Source: Bacillota bacterium
Lineage (GTDB): Bacteria; Bacillota; Clostridia; Acetivibrionales; DSM-1351
Assembly: GCA_023409265.1 (NCBI GenBank)
Contig: JAEYHZ010000015.1
Span: 62,001 to 126,000, forward strand
DNA length: 64,000 nt
Direction of reading: 5' to 3'
Part shown: piece by piece, positions 58,727 to 64,000 of the stretch
How positions within the stretch are numbered: the stretch's first letter is position 1
Layout of the letters: every line of letters begins with the position of its first letter
Program-made: the position numbers and the translations under genes
The notes under the pieces: generated by a model
The model's database searches: none
What the model was told of the DNA's origin: nothing
Seen by the model: the letters and a program-made list of their open reading frames with translations, nothing else

Positions 58727-59467
58727 ATGAGATTCAAAGATAATTTCTTTATATTACTGATAATATTTGTGTTATTTGGAGCCACGGTTACCATCCAGAT
58801 CAGAAGTACCGTGGGAATGCAGCGTCAGAATGCCGAGACACTTAATCTGGACAAGCTGAAAGGCCAGCTTGATCAAAAGGTAAAGCTCGGTGAGAGCTAC
58901 AAAGCCCAAATTGCCAAGTTGGAAAATGATAAGGAGGCTTTTATAAAAGCATCATCTTCAAACGTTGCGAATGCCGAGTCAAAGATGGAGCTGGACAATC
59001 TGCGTCTTATTTCAGGGTTGACTGATGTTACCGGAGATGGTGTCATTATAACACTGAATGATGCAGAAGAAACAGAAAATACCGATCCTGACTCTGTTAT
59101 GGATTATATAATTCATGATTCCGATATTCTGAATGTTGTTAATCAGCTTAGAATCGGCGGGGCTCAGGCTATTTCAATTAACAATGAACGGATAATTGCC
59201 ACCAGCGAGCAGGTTTGCGCAGGACCAACCATAAAGGTAAATAGCAACCGGTATGCTGTTCCTTATGAAATCAAGGCCATTGGTGATCCTGATGAAATAA
59301 CGGCTGCCATTAAAGAAAGCGGTATTTTGGATGAGATGATAAGGCTGGGTAAGAGAGTCTCATTGAAACAGGAAAATGGTATAGAAATACCTAAATTTTC
59401 CAACGATATACATGGTTTGATATCCAAATTGGAGGTTATGGACAGTGAAAGCAAAAAGGGTAAGTAG
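58727..59467 (+). CDS. DUF881-family membrane-anchored protein
   Basis: 246 residues: an N-terminal membrane anchor (FFILLIIFVLFGATVTIQI), a short coiled coil (about 35-75) and the DUF881 domain (LRLISGLTDVTGDGVIITLNDAE, VVNQLRIGGAQAISINNERI). DUF881 proteins are typical of Gram-positives near division or sporulation genes; the molecular role is unknown. It overlaps the second DUF881 gene by 23 bases. Confidence 0.88.
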   Translation: MRFKDNFFILLIIFVLFGATVTIQIRSTVGMQRQNAETLNLDKLKGQLDQKVKLGESYKAQIAKLENDKEAFIKASSSNVANAESKMELDNLRLISGLTDVTGDGVIITLNDAEETENTDPDSVMDYIIHDSDILNVVNQLRIGGAQAISINNERIIATSEQVCAGPTIKVNSNRYAVPYEIKAIGDPDEITAAIKESGILDEMIRLGKRVSLKQENGIEIPKFSNDIHGLISKLEVMDSESKKGK

Positions 59468-60146
59468 AAATATATCTATAGCATTAATATGTGTAATTCT
59501 TGGACTTGCATTATCCTGGCAGTTTCAAAGTATAAAAAGCAATGCGAAAGTTATGAACCTGGAAAGTCAAAAGAAGGATGACCTTGTTGTCAAAATCCTG
59601 AACGAACAGAAAAATAATGAAAACCTGAGGGCTAAGCTTAGCGAGTTACAAACCCAGCTGGATAAGTTTGAAAATGCAAGGGGTAACTCTGACGAAAATC
59701 TGAAGTTATTGACTGATGAAATACAGAAGCTTAAAACAGTAGCAGGACTAACAGATGTTAAAGGAAGAGGTGTTATTGTTACCTTTGCAAAGGAGGATGC
59801 CCTCAATGTTGAGGACGACGATCTCCTATTTGTATTAAATGAGCTCAGAGCAACTGATGCCCAGGCATTGGCTATCAATGACCAGAGAATAATCGACACC
59901 AGTGAAGTAAGGGTTGCAGGAGGCTATATTATGGTTAACGGCAGGCATGTAATGCCTCCATATGTGATCAAGGCAATTGTAGACCCTGATAATGCTGTAA
60001 ACGCGTTAAATATGATCGGCGGGGCTCTGGAAAAGATTCGGGTTTTCATTGATGTTGGAGTTGAGAAATCCGATTCGGTAGAAATCCCAAAAATAAGTGA
60101 AGAGCTTATAAAGACTAATAAGCTTCACCCTGTTGAAAATAAATAA
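59445..60146 (+). CDS. DUF881-family membrane-anchored protein, second copy
   Basis: 233 residues with the same plan as its neighbour: N-terminal anchor (IALICVILGLALSWQF), coiled coil (about 40-85) and DUF881 domain (KTVAGLTDVKGRGVIVTFAKE, VLNELRATDAQALAINDQRI). GTG start at 59445, eight bases after GGAGGT inside the upstream gene. The pair is probably an old tandem duplication. Confidence 0.88.
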   Translation: MKAKRVSRNISIALICVILGLALSWQFQSIKSNAKVMNLESQKKDDLVVKILNEQKNNENLRAKLSELQTQLDKFENARGNSDENLKLLTDEIQKLKTVAGLTDVKGRGVIVTFAKEDALNVEDDDLLFVLNELRATDAQALAINDQRIIDTSEVRVAGGYIMVNGRHVMPPYVIKAIVDPDNAVNALNMIGGALEKIRVFIDVGVEKSDSVEIPKISEELIKTNKLHPVENK

Positions 60147-60298
60147 TCTGAAAAAGACGAGTCTTGCGTTGGTGTTAAAACAACACACTGCAGGGCTCTT
60201 TTTTTATGTTCTCAAATCTCAATAAAGTTTATATAAATAAATATAAACTTTATTTGATATTTATATTTGTAACAATTAGCCAATGGGGGGTAAGTAAA

Positions 60299-61225
60299 TT
60301 GAAGATTAAGAAGGTTATTAGTATATTTTTATTGCTGGTTCTGTGCGCTTTGTTGTTTGATTATTTCATAATTAGGAATGATAAAACGGTCATCAACACT
60401 GGTCTTTCAGATCTGGGTGGTGTTTTTAGCGTCAGCAGCAGGAATATTGACTATTCCACCGAGCTGACCGGTAATGTAATAGATGAGGTAAGCTCTGCTT
60501 TGGATGACGACTCCTCACAGCAAAGTGTATTTTCATATGCACAGAAAAGATGTTGGGGAATTTCCCGTCAACCTGATAGCCATACCCCCAAGGCCGATCC
60601 GGGTGCTGATGAAATACTGAAAAAATACGGCGGAAAATATTTGGGAGATGTAACACGAAATATTATATATCTTACCTTTGACGAAGGTTATGAAAATGGC
60701 TATACCGCAAAAATTCTTGACACTCTTAGGGACAATAATGTTAAAGCTGCCTTTTTTATAACAGGTCCGTATCTGAAGGAGCACCAGGACCTTGTAAGAA
60801 GAATGGTCGAGGAAGGCCATACCGTGGGAAACCATACCATTCATCATCCCAGCCTTCCTGAAAAGGATGATTCACAAATAGAAGAGGAAGTACTTGGTCT
60901 GGAAAGAGCTTTTAATGAAAAATTCGGAGCTAAAATGAAATTCCTAAGGCCTCCAAAGGGTGAATACAGCGAACGCAGTCTAAGTATAACAAGCAAGCTG
61001 GGTTATTGTAACCTTTTCTGGAGCTTTGCTTATGACGACTGGCACAGGGATAAAATTCGAGGACCTGAATATGCGTATAAGAAGGTTATAAGCAACCTGC
61101 ACAATGGAGAGGTAATGCTGCTGCATGCAGTCTCAAAGGATAATGCGGATGCGTTGGATATGATTATCAAAGGTGTACGGGCCAGCGGTTTTGAATTTGG
61201 GAACGTTGAAGATCTGGCAAATTAG
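60299..61225 (+). CDS. pdaA: PdaA-like polysaccharide deacetylase (delta-lactam biosynthesis)
   Basis: About 308 residues from TTG 60299 (GGGGGG about six bases upstream); an ATG at 60206 would add 31 unlikely residues. N-terminal membrane anchor or signal (ISIFLLLVLCALLFDYFII), then a NodB domain: TFDEGYENGY near residue 125 is the PdaA form of the TFDDG motif, and GNHTIHHPSLP supplies zinc-ligand His residues. PdaA removes the N-acetyl group from muramic acid during formation of muramic-delta-lactam in spore cortex, needed for germination. This fits the sporulation genes around it. Confidence 0.88.
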   Translation: MKIKKVISIFLLLVLCALLFDYFIIRNDKTVINTGLSDLGGVFSVSSRNIDYSTELTGNVIDEVSSALDDDSSQQSVFSYAQKRCWGISRQPDSHTPKADPGADEILKKYGGKYLGDVTRNIIYLTFDEGYENGYTAKILDTLRDNNVKAAFFITGPYLKEHQDLVRRMVEEGHTVGNHTIHHPSLPEKDDSQIEEEVLGLERAFNEKFGAKMKFLRPPKGEYSERSLSITSKLGYCNLFWSFAYDDWHRDKIRGPEYAYKKVISNLHNGEVMLLHAVSKDNADALDMIIKGVRASGFEFGNVEDLAN

Positions 61226-61312
61226 GAAAATATCATCACACGCCTTATTCGGCTCACGGTACGTGTGTGCAGATCATATTTTTGTGAGCCAGAAAGGCTA
61301 ATGATACTTAAA

Positions 61313-61663
61313 ATGAGCAGATCAGCGGTTAGAAAAGAGAAGACTCCAAAAAAGGGCAAGGATCAAATCAAGGAGAGAGAAGTTAAGAAAAAGCCGAAAC
61401 TCAAGGAAAAGGTCACTGAAATTCTGGAGCTTCCCAAAGAAATCGTCCTGAATATGCCCAAGCTGACCATGCTTGGGAATGGCGACCTGATTGTGGAAAA
61501 TTATAAGGGTATTGTTGAATACGACGAAGGTATTATAAGGCTGAATACCACTTCGGGGATTATAAAAGTAACAGGTATAAATATATTAATAAAAGAAATC
61601 ACCCTGGAAAGCATTATGATTTTCGGTGATATTAAATCTCTGGAATTCCTGAACAATGAATAG
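61313..61663 (+). CDS. yqfC: Sporulation protein YqfC
   Basis: About 116 residues. A Lys/Glu-rich N-terminus leads to LELPKEIVLNMPKLTMLGNGDLIVENYKGIVEYDEGIIRL (from about residue 42), the YqfC core. YqfC is a small SigE-dependent sporulation protein of unknown function. The adjacent yqfD and phoH genes confirm the identity. Starts at 61301 or 61265 are also possible; none has an ideal SD. Confidence 0.88.
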   Translation: MSRSAVRKEKTPKKGKDQIKEREVKKKPKLKEKVTEILELPKEIVLNMPKLTMLGNGDLIVENYKGIVEYDEGIIRLNTTSGIIKVTGINILIKEITLESIMIFGDIKSLEFLNNE

Positions 61664-61886
61664 CCAAAGCAAATACGTCGCTCAAAAACGTGTTGTACAT
61701 TGTCAATAGAGGGTAATATACTTTAGCACATGTATCCTGTTACATATGTGAAAAAGCCGCGCTGTGGCTAAGGATGAGCGTGAAAAATACATTAAGTTAA
61801 TCATCGTACATTTCACGCAGCAAAAACCCAAGTGTTTTTATTACTACTATGCTTGCGTGTATTTTTGCACGCTGATGGGAGATAAA

Positions 61887-63086
61887 ATGTTAATTTTGAG
61901 ATTATGGAATTATATAAAGGGATATGTTATTATTATTGTTGAAGGATATTTCCTGGAAAAGTTTATTAACATATGTACCCACCGTAATATCAGACTTTGG
62001 AATGTGCGATGGCAGAAAAACAGCAGAGTGTCCATGAGGCTTAGTATAGATGATTTCAAGCAGATAAGACCTGTTGTGAAGAAAACAAAGTGCAAGGTAC
62101 ATATAGATAAGAGAAAAGGTCTCCCGTTTATATTAAACAGATACAAGAGCCGAAAGGCCTTTATCATCGGATCAGGCATCTGTATTATTACATTTTTTCT
62201 TATCTCCTCATTTGTCTGGGATATATCTGTAAAAGGGAACAATAATATTTCAACAGAATTCATAATGGAAAGGTTAAAAGAAAACGGTGTTGAGACAGGG
62301 GCTCTGAAATTCAGAATTAATACTGATGATGTAGTGGAAAATATGATGCTTCAGATAAATGATCTGGCAAGAATCAGCGTTTCTCTGAAGGGTACCAGAA
62401 TTTACGTTGATGTTACCGAAAGAAAAAAGCCGCCTGTATTGATCAATAAAAACATCCCATGTAACATTGTGGCGCTAAGAGATGGAGTCATATATTCCAT
62501 AGTCGCAAAGGAAGGACTTGAAACCGTAAAGATTGGGGATACTGTAACAAAAGGACAGCTGTTGATTACCGGCCGGATTGATAATTTAAAGAATCCGGAA
62601 ATGCCGCCGTTGATGGTACATTCAATAGGCAGTGTTAAGGCCAGAACCTGGTATGAAGCTAATGCAAAAGTGGAGCAGACGCTGGTGAAAACTAAACGGA
62701 CGGGGTTACAGAAAAACCAGTATTCATTAGTTTTTTTTATGAAAAAATTAAAATTATTTCACGGCAAAATTCCATATAATAATTCTGAACATGTGGAAGT
62801 AAGGAAAAAATTATCACTGGGTGCAGATTTTGCTTTGCCTTTTGAAATGATTGTAGATCAGTATTATGAGTACGAACTGGAACATACTAAAATAGATGCG
62901 GCAACTGCAAAAAAAATGGCTGCCGATAAAGCTCTGGAGCTGGCTCAGAAGCAAATTCCGGAGAGCGCGGAGATAATTAAAAAGAATTACACAGAGCAAG
63001 TGGACGACAATGGAAACAAAATAGTAAGAGTAATCGTAGAATGTATAGAGGATATTGGAATTACACAGGAGATTGGAGGAATGTGA
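61887..63086 (+). CDS. yqfD: Sporulation protein YqfD
   Basis: 399 residues, the usual length of YqfD. ATG 61887 follows GGGAG; an in-frame ATG farther up would add 41 residues not seen in the family. N-terminal LRLWNYIKGYVIIIVEGYFLEKFINIC, a membrane segment (FIIGSGICIITFFLISSFVWDI) and a FtsQ/POTRA-like extracytoplasmic part are visible. It is made in the mother cell during sporulation and its role is poorly known. The stop is three bases before the phoH start. Confidence 0.92.
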   Translation: MLILRLWNYIKGYVIIIVEGYFLEKFINICTHRNIRLWNVRWQKNSRVSMRLSIDDFKQIRPVVKKTKCKVHIDKRKGLPFILNRYKSRKAFIIGSGICIITFFLISSFVWDISVKGNNNISTEFIMERLKENGVETGALKFRINTDDVVENMMLQINDLARISVSLKGTRIYVDVTERKKPPVLINKNIPCNIVALRDGVIYSIVAKEGLETVKIGDTVTKGQLLITGRIDNLKNPEMPPLMVHSIGSVKARTWYEANAKVEQTLVKTKRTGLQKNQYSLVFFMKKLKLFHGKIPYNNSEHVEVRKKLSLGADFALPFEMIVDQYYEYELEHTKIDAATAKKMAADKALELAQKQIPESAEIIKKNYTEQVDDNGNKIVRVIVECIEDIGITQEIGGM

Positions 63087-63089
63087 TAC

Positions 63090-64000
63090 TTGGCAGAGAT
63101 AATTGAAAAGAGTATTGATTTTTACAGTATTGAGTACGCAATGAATATTTTCGGAAATTATGATGAAAATATCAAAATTATAGAGGACGCCTTCAAGGTG
63201 AAGGTTTTAACCAGAGGAACTTCAATAACAATCAGCGGAGATGCCGAGAATGTACAAAAGGCAGAAATAATTGTTACAAAGCTTTTAGACATAGCCAGGC
63301 AGGGAGAGTCGATAACCAGACAAAACGTTCTATATTTGGTAGGTTTGACACATGAAAAGCAAATTGAAAAGGCTGATGAGATAATTCAGGATTATGTTTG
63401 TCTCACAGCAAAAGGAAAGCAGATTAAGTACAAGACTCACGGTCAGAAGCTTTATTTTAATGCTATAAAGAAAAATGACATAGTCTTCGGGATTGGTCCG
63501 GCGGGTACAGGTAAAACCTTTCTGGCTGTTGCAATGGCTGTAACCGCTTTCAGAAACAAGGAGGTTGACAGAATTATCCTTACTAGGCCTGCAGTTGAAG
63601 CCGGTGAAAAGCTGGGTTTTCTCCCGGGTGATCTGCAGAACAAGGTTGATCCCTATCTGAGACCTTTATATGACGGACTGTATGAGATAATGGGTGCGGA
63701 TCTCTATATGAAATATCTTGAAAGAGGTATGATAGAGATAGCGCCTTTAGCATATATGAGAGGCAGGACTCTTGATAATTCCTTTATCATACTTGACGAG
63801 GCCCAAAATACTACACCTGAGCAAATGAAAATGTTTCTGACCAGAATAGGCTTCAACTCCAAGGCAGTAATCACCGGTGATATAACACAGATAGATTTGC
63901 CGGGGGATAAGAAATCGGGCCTCAGGGAAGTTACAAATATCTTAAAGGATATCAACGGGATAGAGTTTGTTTACCTGACGGAAAAAGATGTTGTAAGGCA
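63090..64000 (+). CDS. phoH: PhoH-family ATPase, 3'-truncated by window
   Basis: The frame is open to the window end (303 codons seen of about 320-330 expected). TTG start at 63090, nine bases after GGAGGA. An N-terminal KH-like region (about 1-100) is followed by the PhoH ATPase domain: Walker A GPAGTGKT near residue 137, RPAVEAGEKLGFLPGDL, Walker B ILDEAQN near 236 and sensor TGDITQIDLP. PhoH is a predicted cytosolic RNA-related ATPase. It follows yqfD as in most spore formers. Confidence 0.95.
   Translation, partial: MAEIIEKSIDFYSIEYAMNIFGNYDENIKIIEDAFKVKVLTRGTSITISGDAENVQKAEIIVTKLLDIARQGESITRQNVLYLVGLTHEKQIEKADEIIQDYVCLTAKGKQIKYKTHGQKLYFNAIKKNDIVFGIGPAGTGKTFLAVAMAVTAFRNKEVDRIILTRPAVEAGEKLGFLPGDLQNKVDPYLRPLYDGLYEIMGADLYMKYLERGMIEIAPLAYMRGRTLDNSFIILDEAQNTTPEQMKMFLTRIGFNSKAVITGDITQIDLPGDKKSGLREVTNILKDINGIEFVYLTEKDVVR

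Overview
The window reads as chromosome of an AT-rich, endospore-forming member of the Clostridia, probably from the Ruminiclostridium/cluster III group. The evidence is two complete gerA-type germinant receptor operons, yqfC-yqfD-phoH, a PdaA-like deacetylase, a DacF-like protein, a single-chain PurL and Firmicutes-style Shine-Dalgarno sites and promoters. The genus is inference; no rRNA is present. No phage, transposase or CRISPR locus was found.

Layout. 1-5.2 kb: 3' end of purL, a VanZ-like protein, a sugar isomerase and a DUF4097 lipoprotein. 5.27-16.9 kb: one long Tad/Flp pilus operon behind a strong SigA-like promoter (TadZ, TadA/CpaF ATPase, TadB, TadC, Flp pilin, three TadE/TadG-like pseudopilins, two prepilin peptidases and an FHA protein). 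Its internal gaps carry copies of a palindromic dispersed repeat and other hairpins. 16.9-18.9 kb: divergent patatin and zinc phospholipase C genes. 19-21.8 kb: a pectin/uronate module, kdgR-kduI-kduD, with two KdgR-like operators and a 13-bp tandem repeat before kduI. 22-38.3 kb: an accessory stretch of mostly single, co-oriented genes (hydrolase/TetR pair with two matching operators, YjbQ, flavin reductase, LysE exporter, aminoglycoside adenylyltransferase, methyltransferases, four GNATs, HAD, MBL, racemase, DinB). Within it 29.5-35.1 kb is decaying: a racemase remnant, a frameshifted ABC ATPase and a response regulator with an internal stop fused by deletion to a headless histidine kinase.

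38.3-51.4 kb is the spore-germination region: a minus-strand gerAA-gerAC-small ORF-gerAB operon plus an amidase, a 3D-domain protein, dapB behind a ydaO/yuaA (c-di-AMP) riboswitch, a DacF-like protein with all three catalytic motifs altered, and a second, plus-strand gerAA-AB-AC operon behind a good SigG-type promoter. 51.5-58.5 kb: miscellaneous genes, a frameshifted flavodoxin-like gene, two tandem-repeat arrays that begin inside the 3' ends of genes, a chemoreceptor and tRNA-Trp. 58.7-64 kb: a DUF881 pair, PdaA-like deacetylase, yqfC, yqfD and the start of phoH, a typical clostridial sporulation/core block.

The most interesting points are the structured Tad operon, the c-di-AMP riboswitch placed before dapB next to a probable pseudo-carboxypeptidase between two germinant receptor operons, the clear operator architectures (KdgR, TetR, a LexA-like palindrome), and 3'-end-derived tandem duplications after two neighbouring genes.
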